This document shows positions 1 through 12,150 of a stretch of 64,000 nt of DNA, piece by piece. The notes below the pieces were generated by a model that had not been told where the DNA came from, did no database searches, and saw only the letters and a program-made list of their open reading frames with translations. The DNA is from Tetrastigma voinierianum (lineage: Eukaryota > Streptophyta > Magnoliopsida > Vitales > Vitaceae), in contig JAEQBH010001852.1 in assembly GCA_016808115.1 (NCBI GenBank), positions 1 through 64,000 of the forward strand, written 5' to 3'. A program made the position numbers and the translations under genes. Within the stretch, counting starts at the first letter, position 1, and each line of letters starts with the position of its first letter.

Positions 1-15
1 GGCAATAAAAACATG

Positions 16-384
16 TCATCGATACAATTTGCCACGATCCTGAAACTCGTGTGAAGCAGAAGTCCTCTGCCTCTTTCCCAGATTGGAAGAAGATGGATCT
101 TCCTTCCCCTTAGCGCCAACACATATATCCCGTGTGCCTCGTATGTCATCCATTCCTCCCTCTCTGCCCAATGGAGAATGATGAGCTTCTATACGCTGGA
201 GGTCGTTTGACCCTCCCTGGTTCATTACTGACTTGTGCAATAGCGCGCAATGCCTACGGCCTCGGCCAAGGCACTGTGAGTAAATACCGTGGTGGTGAAG
301 CCGGTGGTGCCTGACCAGTACCTTGTGGACAACCTCTACGTCCTCGCCCTCGACTAGCCATCTACATATGTCAAATGACAACAA
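16..384 (-). pseudogene. Ty3/gypsy (chromovirus-type) gag remnant
   Basis: This is a decayed capsid (gag) gene of a Ty3/gypsy retrotransposon, the protein that would package element RNA. On the minus strand an ATG at 361-359 opens MASRGRGRRG followed by a Pro-rich stretch, a start typical of chromovirus gag. The matching frame then shifts. The next recognisable block is NDLQRIEAHHSP, which resembles the conserved N-terminal motif of chromoviral gag (family form roughly 'FLRFHPPTF'). After that the frame jumps straight to KRQRTSASHEF, which looks like the Ser/Arg-rich linker normally found well downstream, just before the zinc knuckle. Most of the central gag domain is therefore missing. The remnant is cut by the window edge. 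The family assignment rests on motif memory and not on a search. I see no zinc knuckle, protease or RT in the window for this copy. Confidence 0.6.
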
Positions 385-2317
385 GATTCATTAAATTTTT
401 CACTCAGTCCAACTAGCAATGCACCTGCCAATTATTAACAGACTTCTGACCATGAACCCGACAGTTTCATTTCCTAAGCGAGTGCCTAATTGTAACCACT
501 CATAAATAATTTCAAAACTTTCATGTCGTTTCCTTATCCAAATCCTAAGGTCATAATTCTTAACGCCAAGTATTCACCCATTTCTTATACGCATTAAACC
601 ATGCATATAACATTCTTGCGCACTAACCACGCAATCACAATTCCCATATACATCACACCGTGTATATGACCTTTCACGCAATTTGAAACACAAATTACGC
701 AATAATAAAAATAAAAAAATAATAAACATAGAACATTAATGACGTATCTCAAAGGGTGTAATTACAGCCTCGAGACACTATTCACACACCGGAAAAATAA
801 AAATTTTCACACATACCTCATCAATGCATTTATAATAAATGCAATATAAATATCTTATATATTAAATCACCCACAAGAAAATTTTTAAAAATTTTGTACT
901 CTTTTTTTTTTTTTACTTGTGAAGCGATGCTCATGAAACGATGTCGCAAACGATGCCCGCGATGGCACGAGCAGTGCACCAGCGATTGCACTACGCGACC
1001 CGACGCTATGCTTCAGCGACCTCAAAGGATGTCGCGACATCGCTCCTACGGCCCGAACAAGCGATTACGTTTGACCTCGAATGATGTAGCGACCCAGTTC
1101 AACGGCCCGGGTGGCGGCGTAATCCCATGTCGCGACCTCATCACTCAACCAACACTCCCGGTGCGCTTCGCCGATGTCGACATCAAATAGCGAGAACCAT
1201 GTCGCGACAACAAATCGGTGTCGCGACCTCCTGAACGACCAAGCCATGTCGCGGCGTCGGCTATGGCGACATCCCGAAGACTAACCCATGTCGTGACATC
1301 GTCTTCATGTCGCGACCTCCTGCACTGTTGCCCATGTCGTGACATCCAGCGTCATCGCGACATCAAGCTACTCTGACCCTTTTGCTCGTCGCGCCATGTC
1401 AGACCTCCTTCTGACCACCCATGTAGCGACCTCACTTTGATGTCAGCGACATCAAACTACCCCTCTAGTCAGCGGTGTCTTGTGGCGTTGCCCATGTCGT
1501 GGCGCCTTGTAGCCATCGTGCGTCTTCTTTGCGCCACGGCCGCCCTGCCGCAACGCACTGTTGCCCTCTGTCACGACCTCAACACTAGGTAGTGACCCGG
1601 TCTTGAAGTGGCGTGGCCATTCCGGTTCTGTCTTACCAAAAATTTTTTTTTCATCCAGCAGCCTTCTTTTCTGCTACTCCATTGATGCAGTAGCCTAACC
1701 CACTGCTTCATATAAACTTTAAAAATTTAAGAGTTGAATTTCAACTCTTTTTCCATGCATGAAAACTGGAACAACCTCCCAGAATCTCACACCCATCTAC
1801 TGCTATTCCAAAAATGGAACCTTTGCCGGAAAATCAAAAATTTTTTTTTTTCAATTCCTCCAGTAGCCTTCCCTGCTACTCCTAAAGATGCGTGGCGAAC
1901 CTTCTTTCTTTACTGCTTCTAATTTCTAAGAATTTAATTACAACTCTTTCCATTGTGCAAAGCGGAATAAATTCGAATTCCACAAATTCCATTCAGTTCA
2001 TGTTCAAAAACTGGAGCATTGCCCAGAAATTTTTTTTTTTTTCGTTTATTTCTGGATTGTTTTGCCCAAAATTTCTGGAACATCTAAGGTTAGATTTTCT
2101 CGACCCTAGCGTTCAACACTTTGTCCTATGCTACTCACCAAGCATACAATTCATAACAAACATGTTATACACCATCACACATCACATTTAATTCACCAAA
2201 ATGCACACTGATGATTGATCTAACCCGTTTCCCATCAAGTCCTAGGTATATTGTATACCTAACTCTACACCCATAGAGCTCGAGGTAGTAGTTTACCTTT
2301 GCTGCACGATGCAAGGC
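385..2317 (-). other. Gypsy leader region, non-coding
   Basis: This stretch lies between the gag start and an LTR-like block, both on the minus strand, so it is probably the untranslated leader of the same element. It holds a CpG-rich minisatellite (listed separately). It also holds three poly-T-centred modules near 1,620-1,740, 1,745-1,900 and 1,930-2,050 that share 'CATGAAAACTGGA' or 'AAAAACTGGA' and an A/T tract followed by a C-rich segment. I could not find a tRNA-primer binding site (expected as GCTCTGATACCA on the plus strand) next to position 2,317, so the element boundary is unproven. Confidence 0.35.
942..1505. repeat. CpG-rich degenerate minisatellite, TGTCGCGAC motif
   Basis: About a dozen copies of a short motif, CATGTCGCGACNTC or near variants, are spaced irregularly by about 30-80 bases. 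Clear copies sit near 1,028, 1,126, 1,199, 1,219, 1,303 and 1,354. Diverged forms (CATGTCGTGAC, CATGTAGCGAC, ATGTCAGCGACATC) sit near 1,288, 1,332, 1,422 and 1,440. The core TCGCGA is self-complementary. The segment is far richer in CpG than anything else in the window, and several variants look like CG-to-TG decay. Confidence 0.8.
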
Positions 2318-4300
2318 TGTAATAGCCCCATTTTAAAGTCCGTTGACTACCCTCAGCTTTGCGGAAAATCTATACATCTCGTATCACGAGGACGTATACT
2401 GATAAAATAGCCTCTTGGGCCAGCGAACGATACTCGAAATAAATATACCCGACTATATTCTCATAGTTTTCATGTTTGTTCTACAAAAAAATTTATACAT
2501 ATTTTCAAAATATTTTCTTAAAGCCACATTTCGGCTTTCTTCTCAATAGATACCTCTCTGCTTGTCACAGGCTCACTGGATATTAGTCCACGTGCACGAA
2601 GGGGTCCCACGACGGGGTGAAGCCAGCCAGTGAAAATTCTCCCTCTGAGGTTACTCCTTTCAAATGCATATGCAATGGCATATATAAACAATCAATCACA
2701 TTCCATACAATTATTCTCTATATGAAATGTCTCTAACATGCATGAGATGCAACCCTCACTCATGACGAAGTCAGTAGACTCCCTCACACTTGGATTGCGA
2801 AGCATGACTGAGCACGTCACACCATGACTAAACCATTGGACACCCTCGATTTTATTTATCAAAACGATTTTTGATTCTTTTCCTTTATTTTGTAGACGCG
2901 GATTTAGGGTTTAGTAGGGCGCCGCGGCGCTTTTCCAGCGTTTTGGCGAACTTGCGTCGTCGGAGATTCATGTCTAACCTTGAGTAACACGTGGGACTTT
3001 CACCTGGGGGATCTACTAACCGCTCCGCCCAAAACATGTAATTTATCATTTTTGATCATTTACACAAATTGAATCTACCTTGGACTTTGTCCCATTTCCC
3101 ACGAGCTCCACGACCCACTCACCAACAACGATGAATAGCCACCCACCTGCACCCACACCGACTGGCCAGCGATGTGACCGTGCATATGAAATGCTATGAT
3201 GCCCAATGCATTTTTCCTCATGTTACATGCATGAATAGGCACTACATGAAGCATTTACAAACCATGGAAAATTATAATTTATACATATAATCTACCTCCA
3301 TGCAAAACATATTAATACATCAGCATGCATCAATATCTGAATTCCACTCTTAGCATGTTGTTGGCTTAAGCCGCAACACACAACAGAGTCTCAACTTGGG
3401 ACCATTCAACAAGGTACCTCCGGCCTTCCTGAAACATGAACCATATTGGTTTTCCAATCATTATCATCTCATCAGCAAATCACAACATCTAGAAACTTCC
3501 AGTTTCTAAGTAAAACCCTAACTCACGATCATTACAGGTCATGGAATCCATGCCACATAATTACAAGGCTTGGAACTAATTCACATGGCCTCATGGCCTC
3601 CCATAAAAACAACCCCTACCATTATAAAGCCTTTAGGCTAAAAGTAAACCGGTAGAGAAATATCCTGCCTCTTGGAAGTTGAAGAAGCTTCCCAGCAGGA
3701 AGTCACGTTGTCTCTCGTATAGAACACTTCCCTTCTTATCTCGAAAGAATCCGACGGTCGGATCTCCTACTAACCTAGAGAGAAGGAAGACTCTCTCTCA
3801 CTAAAAATGGGAGAACAAACTATACGCATCCTTTTTTTTTCACTTTCTTCTTCCTCAGTTTTTCTTTGCTTTATTCTTTACTTTTAACTTTTCTTTCTTT
3901 TTCTCTTTTCTCTTCTCATTTTCCTTTCATTTTTACCCTCATTTTCTCTCGCATTTTCTCTTCTCATATTGGTCATTTCTCACCCTTTTGAAATTCATCC
4001 TCTACCGGTCAATGGGAAATTTCCTCCTCTCCTTCCTCGAAACCAAATTGGTGGCCCTCAATTTTCATTCTTTCTTTTTATTTCTTAATGCCCCTTTATG
4101 ACATCATGCCTGGCATCATGGGTCAAATCCTTCTCCCATGCTGGTGTGAGCCACTCCTTTTATGCCAAGTGTCACCTTTAGTAATTTAAGTGGCATCCTT
4201 ATCGCCATGTGTCATCAGGCACCAGCATACTCAGCATTGATCTCGACCACACCAGATATGCAGAAAATTGACGTGGTAAGCTAAAAATTCAAGCAGTGAG
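2318..4300 (-). mobile_element. Gypsy LTR-like block A (minus orientation)
   Basis: Non-coding block whose plus-strand left edge, TGTAATAGCCCC followed by GTCCGTTGACTACC, is the reverse complement of a typical gypsy LTR 3' end (…GGGGC..TACA). It shares ordered modules with blocks at 7,792 and 14,744: GTCCGTTGAC near the edge, then a GCC..TTGGGCC segment, AAGCCAC..T..CGGCTTTC, CGACGGGGTGA, and far inside CCTCTTGGAAGTTG. The right edge is not fixed; similarity fades near 4.25-4.45 kb. It probably belongs to the gag remnant at 16-384. No target duplication could be identified. Confidence 0.5.
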
Positions 4301-5199
4301 TTCATGGAAAAGTCCGTTTAGGTCATCGAGATCTAGAAAAATTAGGATTTTCAACCGAAATTTCTATTTTACCGCTATCCAAAATCTTGGATTTAAAGGT
4401 CTATAATCCTCCGTTTTTGAAATCTTTGTTTTAAGATAAAAATGTCATTTACAAATTTACATGAATATGTTATAAGAAAGAGATTATTTTTATAAGAAAA
4501 TAATAAAGATATTTTTGTCCAAATTTGATGGAGGTTAGATTTTGGAAATTCAATTGCCCTTGAAGCTTGACATAAGTGGCTCACGGGGTGGGATGGGCAA
4601 ACGAGAAACTATGATTGAATAATTAAATGAACAGAGTACTACAACGTAATATGTAATAGTAAAAAAAAAAAAAGTATTTTAATCAAATCAACCTTTATTT
4701 TATTTTATTTTTTATACATTTTAGTTATAATGTAATACATTGTTCCCCCACTATGGAACTTGAACTTCCGTCCCTCCCTATGTTAACCTTTTGAAAACCC
4801 AAATTTTGAAATATAACCCTTCATCCATTTTTGGGGTTTAAGTTTTGAAATGTTCATCTTTCCAATCAACTAAATTTGATTTGTGCCTAACGGGTTGGGT
4901 TTTGGATTTTAGTGGTGTCTATTTTTGATCCAATTTGATATTGTTTTTGTTAGATCCAAGAGAAAATTTTTATAATGTTTTTATGAACATGGAGAAATTG
5001 TGTTTGTAAATGGGCTTTGAATGTTAATAGTGTTTTTTTTTTTTATGATCAATAGTTTATCGTTTTTAATTCCAAGATGGTTATTGTTGATCGAATAAAA
5101 AAGTTAAATGTTATTTTGTGATTTGATTGGATCTATTTGGTTGTTAAGAAAATGAGGAATGCGGATTGTTTGGTTCTTGAAGAAACGACGATCGATAGT
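4301..5199. other. No recognisable feature
   Basis: AT-rich sequence without a convincing coding frame, terminal repeat or RNA gene. Short poly-A and poly-T runs occur near 4,660 and 5,032. Confidence 0.6.
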
Positions 5200-5395
5200 T
5201 TTTTAAAATTTTATCGGGTCGGGAAGCGTCGAGGTCGAGATATTTGATAGGATTTTTAAACGGGAATGAATACATACGATCCCGCCCCATCTTGGGTTTG
5301 GGACGGGTGTGAAAAATATTTATATATTTCGAGAGGGGAATGGGATAGGGTGCCCTGTACCAAACTCGTTCTGTTATCATCCCTACTCGTGGGCC
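5200..5395 (-). repeat. Interspersed GGGATGA-type repeat, copy 1
   Basis: Read on the minus strand from about 5,395, it starts GAGTAGGGATGATAACAGAA and continues through a G/C-rich stretch with CCCATCTT/GGGACGGG-like segments. The plus-strand copy at about 10,246 starts ACTAGGGATGACAACGGGAG. Both resemble the common plant interspersed repeat beginning 'GGGATGACAATGGG'. Class and full length are unknown. Confidence 0.45.
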
Positions 5396-6600
5396 ATTTT
5401 CTCTCAATTTTCTTCTAGCATATCTCTCTATTTTTTCGAGATATCTCCTCTTCTTTCTTTTTCATTAGATAGCAATGAGTACCTACCTATTTTGTTTTTT
5501 TTTTCAGGGCTTTTTTTTATCTTTTAAATGCGCTGGAGCCATATTGTTTTGGCAAGAGGCAATCCTAATTTAATAGAATGGTAGGAAAAAAATATGTCAA
5601 TGAGATGAACACAAGTGTGTCATTGAAATGACAGAAATGAATAATACATAATAAAAGCAGAACAATTGAAGAAATGACAGAAATATAACATAAAGAATAT
5701 GAATATAAACTAAATTAGAATAAAATCATAGCAGTTGAAGATACTTATTGCGTAAGTAATAGCAAAACCATTTCTTTTATTTCAAGAGCAAAGTAAGCTT
5801 ATCATTGGTAGCATAACAATAAAGAATAGAATATTCAAATACAGTTAATAGCTCTACGGAAAGAATGGTTTAAGTAATTGGGAAAGTAGACCGAAGACAA
5901 TTTTACTTGAAGAAGAGTAAATCCATAGTCTTAAGGAAGGAGAAAGAGACAGGAATTTCCAAAATGAGAGGTCCACACAGTTAGTCGTGCAGGCGCTACT
6001 GAGAATTTCCTTCAACGTCTTCACGCGGTGTCATGGTTAGTAGAGATGGCACCAGAGGATTAGTCGGAGTGCGCGTAGTGACCGGTTTCTAGTTATCAAA
6101 AAAAAAAAAGAAGTCAGGAAGATTGAAGCTGTCTGTAGTTAAACATGTGCTCTTAGACAGGTGGCGTTGAAGTGACTCAGCAACAATGGCGTTTTTATAA
6201 ATCTGTGATGGGAATATTGGAAATGGAGGTAAACCTGATGGCTAATATGGGAAAAAATTCCAAAAAAAAATCTTCTTTCTTAGGAGTGGTGGGACTGGGA
6301 CCTGACGAGAACACCGAATTTATCTCAACAAATTAAAAGGATGTCTATCCATGAGTGGTTTTTTTTTTCTCTGTTGAAGCCTTGAAGCTTAAATTGGCTT
6401 AGACATGTAGGGAGAGAGAGTTTTAGAGAGTCATGAAGTGTACGGTAGAGAAGGCACTTGGGTGAAGATGATTGAGTCTAGGGTTTAGGATGTAACCGCA
6501 GAAAACTAGAGGTCGTGAATGGTGGAGTTAGGGTTTAGGGTTACGACAGGCCTTCAAATCCGTAAGTGTGGGTGGACTATATGAAGAATTCAATTTCGCG
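5396..6600. other. Unrecognised region with two telomere-like motifs
   Basis: No gene recognised. TAGGGTTTAGG at about 6,479 and TTAGGGTTTAGGGTTA near 6,528 match the plant telomere unit TTTAGGG, but with only one to two units each. The base composition changes near 5,580 from T-rich to A-rich, and the A-rich stretch resembles the decayed viral sequence further right, without readable motifs. Confidence 0.4.
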
Positions 6601-7791
6601 CGGCTTTGGAGTATTACATACCTGATAGATTTCAATGATATAGAATAATTTTGAAGTTATGAAGAAATATTTAGAACAATAAGATTATTAAATAATATAA
6701 GGTTATTTTTAGAATCTTTATGATAAGATTACTAAAAGCTAAAGAAAAAAATATTAGGTATAAATCTTGAATCGGATGATATTTTGAGAAAGATAGTAAT
6801 AAATGAATAAACAGTGTAAGACTATTGATGATAGTAGTCTAACAAGAAAAAGTTACAAATTTTATAAAAACGTGTTCGAAGAAGTTTTGAAAACAGAATG
6901 GAATTTATGATGGTTTGAAAAGAAGAATACGGAATTTATGATGGAAATGAATGAGAATAGATGAAATAGTAACTTTGTACACAAATGACAAAGAAATCAA
7001 TAGTTGTAATAGTAAAAAACTATCCAAATAATAGAACAAAGACTTTAAGACTAAAACAAAAGGCCATTAAGTATACTAAGATAAAATTTTTGTATTAGGT
7101 TTTAGAAAAAAAAAGATGATTATGATGCGAATGACATTGTATTAATAGAATTTTTAACTTATTATAAATTAAAATTTTTAATAGATGATTGGATATTAAG
7201 AACATTATATACAGTGAAGCCTCAAATATCTTTATAAAAATTAATAACAATTATATAACTAAAAATCTCTCTTAAGAAATGAAAGAAGAAATATTAATAA
7301 AGGCTAAGATATAAAATTTAAGAACAAAAATATACTTGATGATTATAACTTTAGATTTAAATTTAATAAATAATAATATTGATAATAATATTTAAGAAAC
7401 TTATAATCAAGAAGAAGATCTCAATGAAATATTTTATAGCAATTTAAATAAAATAGAAACTCCAACATCCGATATAGATAATGAATAAAATAACAATAAG
7501 AGATTTATTAATGAAAACTATAGACAAATAAATTGAAATTAAACCACAAATAAAGCAAGATTTAAATGATAGAAAAATACAAAATATGAAGAAAACTATA
7601 TATCAAATGATAATGGAATGTTTTTAAATTTGCTTACCTCTATCTAACAAGGAATATATAGAACTCACAAACATAATAATTCCAAATGTAATAGAAAATT
7701 ATAATGAATATTTACCAATAAAAATATACATCAATCCAAGTAAGATACGGGACACAATAGAAAAGATAAAACTTTGTAAAAATGGAAAAAC
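6600..7791 (+). pseudogene. A-rich segment, probable upstream part of the caulimovirid insertion
   Basis: The plus strand is strongly A-rich and full of short frames, the same composition as the identified viral genes at 11-14.7 kb. One stretch near 7,150-7,230 reads FLIDDWILRTLYTVKPQISL, and a later one near 7,420 reads QEEDLNEIFYSNLNK. Neither is a motif I can assign. In Caulimoviridae the movement-protein gene lies upstream of the coat protein, so this is where it would be expected. The assignment is inference from composition and position only; no movement-protein signature was confirmed. The segment ends abruptly at the gypsy LTR at 7,792. Confidence 0.3.
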
Positions 7792-9565
7792 TGTGACGCC
7801 CCGAATCCCGGGGGTGTCCGTTGACAACCCGTCAACCAGCGGCTTGACTCATGTCTGAGACTTATACTATGAGTAAATAGCCGCCAGGCCCTACACATCA
7901 TACTCATCAAAATACATCCAACTATGTTGCAATAGTTCAAGTTGATTACATCACTCACTTAATACAAACATATATTAAAATTTAGAATTTCTAAAAGCAC
8001 ATGTTTTACAAATTACATATCAAAGCCACAATCCGGCTTTCCTTCTCAAAGCGGCCTCTATTGATACCGACTAGAACACTTTCATTGTACTGAAATAATG
8101 ATCCTCGACAGGGTGAGCAATGCCCAGTAGTTGAATTATCCTACATGAGTTACTCCCCACCTAAGTGCACATGCAATGATTCAACATAAACACATTCAAG
8201 CAAATACATGATCCTACTCGAATGTCTACGTGATATGGATGAGAATGCGACTCACCTTCCTTCTAGAGGCCCTCACGCAGGCTCCTCACATGTCTAAGCC
8301 AAATGTGAGAAAAGCATCGTTTTCAAAACAAGGTTTTTGTTGTCGAAAGCGTACTGCAGTTCGGTAAATATGTTGAACTACCACCTCTGAAGTAATTCTT
8401 TGGATGATTTTGAAAGCAGGTCACAGAGTTCATTGCTCAGATGAAGCTGTTGGACCACTCTCTAAGGCAATTCTTCGGAAAATCTTCCCTTGAAATTCCT
8501 TTCACAACCATTTTCTATTTTTCATTTCTTTCATGTCATGCACTCACACCTAATTTTCTAGGTTGCCCGATGCATATGAAATGTATTATGTCATTTCCAA
8601 ACCACACATGCCGATATATCAATTATGCATATATTAACAAAATTTACATACATACCACATGTTACATTCACTGTCAATAATATCAAAAAATTAGCAGCAA
8701 GCAGACATTCAGATGTTTTGATTTGGTAAATATCTTTACCAGTTGAACATAATTTGATCACTCATGTTAACACACTAAATTTTCATGCATTAACATTTAT
8801 TTCACACAACTCAAGCCATCTAATTCAAGCAATATTTTGCTCACAACACACATGAACCATTTTCGGTCCAATCAAGCAAACCGGAACTGTTTTTAACAGT
8901 CCCAAACTGAGCAGTGGGCTGTCCGTGGGTAGCCCTCTCTCTTAGCATAGGTTCCAATTTGTGGAACCTAAATACATGGCCATTTCCGGTCCAACAACAC
9001 CAAAACCATAATTTATTGCATAAATTATCACACAAACCACCCAAACAATCCCTAAACTGTCCAAAATGGGTTCCAAATATTCCAACAATTTAATCCCAAG
9101 TTTTGGGACCGACCAAACGGTCACTCACAGCCTCAAACACTTCAAATCATTTACAAAGCCCTTAAAAACTGAAAATAACTGAGTAGGAGAAGGCCCCTAC
9201 CTCTTGGAGTTGTAGAAACTCCACAAAACCGGTGCCCACGCGTAGCCCTTGCCGCGTAGAACAACTTTGCTTCTTGGCCCGACGCGAACCAAGGTCGGTA
9301 GGAAATCTGAAAGTTGGAGCTTCTCTGTCTAAGCAGAATTTCCTCCTCCCTTTGCACGTCCAGCTCCAAAAATGAGAATATGTCTCTTTTTTTCTTTTTC
9401 ATTGTCTCATTTTGTCCTCACTTTGCCACTTGTCAAGCCACCATTGTCTCATTGGTTCTTATCCCTTATCCCACCAACTTTGAATTTTCTAACCAATTAG
9501 GAAGTGCCATATATGTCCATATGGGATTCCGCGAAGCAAGTTGATAAATTACACTTTTACGACAT
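7792..9565 (-). mobile_element. Gypsy LTR B, probably solo
   Basis: The plus-strand left edge TGTGACGCCCCGAATCCCGG is the reverse complement of a classic gypsy LTR end. Inside are the modules shared with blocks A and C: GAGTAAATAGCCGCC, AAAGCCACAATCCGGCTTTC, CCACCTAAGTGCACATGC, and GAGAAGGCCCCTACCTCTTGG near 9,186. No gag, pol or primer-binding site is attached, so it is probably a solo LTR. The base run AAAAC precedes the left edge (7,787-7,791) and recurs at 9,566-9,570, one base after a possible CA end at 9,563-9,564. This is a plausible but imperfect target duplication giving an LTR of about 1.77 kb. A-rich, virus-like sequence flanks both sides. Confidence 0.6.
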
Positions 9566-10244
9566 AAAACATGTATGGTTATCATGTTAAGAGTTATCAC
9601 GTTAACAAATACCAAGATAAATAATAATATATAGGGATACAGTAGCAGGGAAGAGGACGGAAACGTCTTGATTTAAATTAAGACGAAACCACATATGAAA
9701 TCAGTTGGGTTTTGTAAATAACAATGTTTCAGACAAAAATCTATAAATTGCATCAGATGATAATCAAAAATTTCAAATATGGGATTGGACGATGGAGCAG
9801 ATTATATCAAAACCGTTTAATAGATATGGAAAATATAAACATTGAAAAGTATTGAGGCGGTGGGGGAGAAGGATAAGGAAAAGTGGAAGAATCAATGTAA
9901 GGTGAAGATGGATGTCAATAAGAATAAATAATATGACTCTTTCTTCTGATATATTCGACGGGCGGAAAATGACGGATGAACAATATTAAATATCGTAAAT
10001 GAATACGGGCGTGAGAAACTAAAGTTATTGTTGATGTTCAGGTTATTAACGCGATGATATTAGGCGTATTGAATGTCGTTTATTGTGAACAGCTGAAATA
10101 TCAGGTTCTGTGGGGTTGCTGAGATGGAAAGATGGGAGTGACACATAGTGCACGGAAAAGTCATTCGTGAGAATGGAAGGTGCATTCATCACTATTAACA
10201 TGAAGGGCGGCAACACTCACGAGAAGGGCCAGCAACACTCACTA
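9566..10244. other. A-rich region, possible caulimovirid continuation
   Basis: A-rich plus strand with short frames and no motif I recognise. Its position between two insertions and the identified coat-protein gene suggests it belongs to the viral insertion, but nothing in the reading frames confirms this. Confidence 0.25.
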
Positions 10245-10710
10245 CTAGGGATGACAACGGGAGGGTTTGAAACAAGATGGCCCCATCTCAACCCAGTTCG
10301 TTTATTTTTTTTTCAATTCTCAAACCTATCTCATTTAAAAAATTAAACGGGACCATATGAAAATGAAAATTCTCAAACAGCGCTATTTATATTTGATTTT
10401 TGTTTTTTATTATTCTTATTTTATATTTTCCTTTTTATTTTATTATATTTAAATGCATATATTTATAAAAATAAAATATTATAATTTTTATAAATTATTT
10501 ATTAAAACATTCTAATAATATTTATTATTATTTATATTAAAAATTATAAATAAAATAATAAAATATTTTTTAATCGTATATCGGGAGTAGGGGCGAGGAC
10601 TAACGATACTGAACGTCTCGTACTCATCTCGAATTTGAAAAATAAAACGAAGAAACCGGCTGAAACCAGATTACTGAGTTAAATCAAAACATGTCCCATT
10701 AAGAGTGGAT
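10245..10710 (+). repeat. Interspersed GGGATGA-type repeat, copy 2
   Basis: Begins ACTAGGGATGACAACGGGAG, has a T/A-rich middle (10,300-10,570) and a G-rich tail (GGGAGTAGGGGCGAGGAC near 10,581) ending around AAACATGTCCCATTAAGAG. The copy near 34.5 kb has a similar G-rich tail followed by ACATGTCCTATTTGTCATTC. It appears inserted in the viral region. Boundaries are approximate. Confidence 0.45.
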
Positions 10711-10859
10711 GGATGAGAGAGCAATCAGCATCATTTTCATCCTATTATTTAAAAAACAAACAACTTAATACTTAATGTTATTAAGTACTATTCAATATTA
10801 TGCTAAAAAAAAGTTCTATTCAGCATTAAGTAAAAAAAAAAAAACGTCACCTTAGAGTT

Positions 10860-12150
10860 AGAAAGGAAAAGAAAAATAAAAGAAGGAAAACGAATAATAT
10901 AAGAAAAAACTGTAAAAGAATGAGTCAAATAAGTGAAAGTAAAATAGAAGATATAATAATAGAAATATAGAGAATGAATTTAAATGAAACAAAAGATGTG
11001 AATCCTATAGGACATGTAGGATGACTTAGTAAAATAAAATAAGAATACCTAAATACATTTGAAAAACAATACCAAATACCTAAGTATGAACCAAGAGAAA
11101 CAAATATTGAACAATTAGGAAATACATGAGTATACCTAGATATGGTTGTCAAAAGATATTAAAACAGTGTTAAATAAATGGTCACAAGCAATGACATTAT
11201 ACTTCATGAGACAAGGAACAAATTGGGATAATAATAACAAGACTCAAATAATGATAGGGACATTAACAGGATGTGTTAGAAAATGGTGGGAAGGATTATC
11301 AGCCCCTAGTTTTAATGTAATTACAAATAACACTACTGTAGCCTTTGAAAGTAGTATATTTGAAGGAGTAGATACTTTTATTATATATATAGTAAATAAT
11401 TCCTAGGAGAATTATGAATAACATACAGTATAGAGCAAAGAAGAAAATATATAAGAAAAGTTAGAAATAAATTGGCACAGTTACAAATTTGTAAAATGAA
11501 AGACATGTATAAATATACATGTGAATTTAGAAAATGGTATTATGATGCATGTGATAGTAATATGACTATGACAATCTTAGCAAATACATACTATGAGAAG
11601 TTACCAGGAAAATTGAGTAATTATTTCCAAAACGAATATGAAAAAATAAGAATAGAAGATGTTGATACTCTAGGAGCCATAATAGAATTTTTAAAGAAAA
11701 TATTAGCAGAATTATGCACCTAGAGATATATTACTCAGGTGCAAGAAATTGAGAAAATATATTTTGTGATAAGATAGATAACATCCCAGGAAAATGGGGG
11801 TGTAAGGAGTATAAGAAAAGTAAATTTGGAAACAAATAGGAAAGTCAAGAAGAAAATTTACAAAATATAAGATTTAAAAGAATGGAAAATCATTTAAAAA
11901 ATATTACAGAAAATATTCAATTATAAAAGAAATGTTACACAAAATATATCAAAAACAAAAGCAAATGTAAATGTTGAAAATGTGGAGAATTAGGACAATA
12001 TAGTAATGAATATCAAAAGAGAAAAAATATTTATTATAGAGGAAAATAAAGAAAATGATTTAGAAAGTATATTAAGTTTTGATAGTGAAATGAGTAGTGT
12101 TTATAGTGAGAATGATAATAGTTCTTCAAAAAGTGATACAGAATGAGTAA
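10860..12150 (+). pseudogene. Decayed Caulimoviridae coat-protein (gag-like) region with zinc knuckle
   Basis: Coat-protein region of an endogenous plant pararetrovirus; in the virus this protein builds the particle and binds RNA through a CCHC knuckle. Two frame pieces are readable. At 11,146-11,406 NKWSQAMTLYFM leads to CVRKWWEGLS, and at 11,472-11,723 ICKMKDMYKYTCEFRKWYY leads to YYEKLPGK, with the D..TLG..IEF pattern near its end. These follow caulimovirid coat-protein order. The knuckle lies at 11,966-12,013 in a separate frame: its first two Cys and the KCG core survive, but a Trp codon is now TGA, the His is Gln and the last Cys is Tyr. An acidic Ser/Asp/Glu stretch follows at about 12,050-12,146, as expected after this knuckle. 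Several stops and frame changes make it non-functional. The genus cannot be told. Confidence 0.8.

Noticed and set aside
1065..1345. Arg/Ser-rich frames over the CpG minisatellite
   Set aside because: They come from the repeated TCGCGAC motif in different frames.
6479..6545. Interstitial telomere array
   Set aside because: Only one or two TTTAGGG-type units at each place; such short matches are common by chance.
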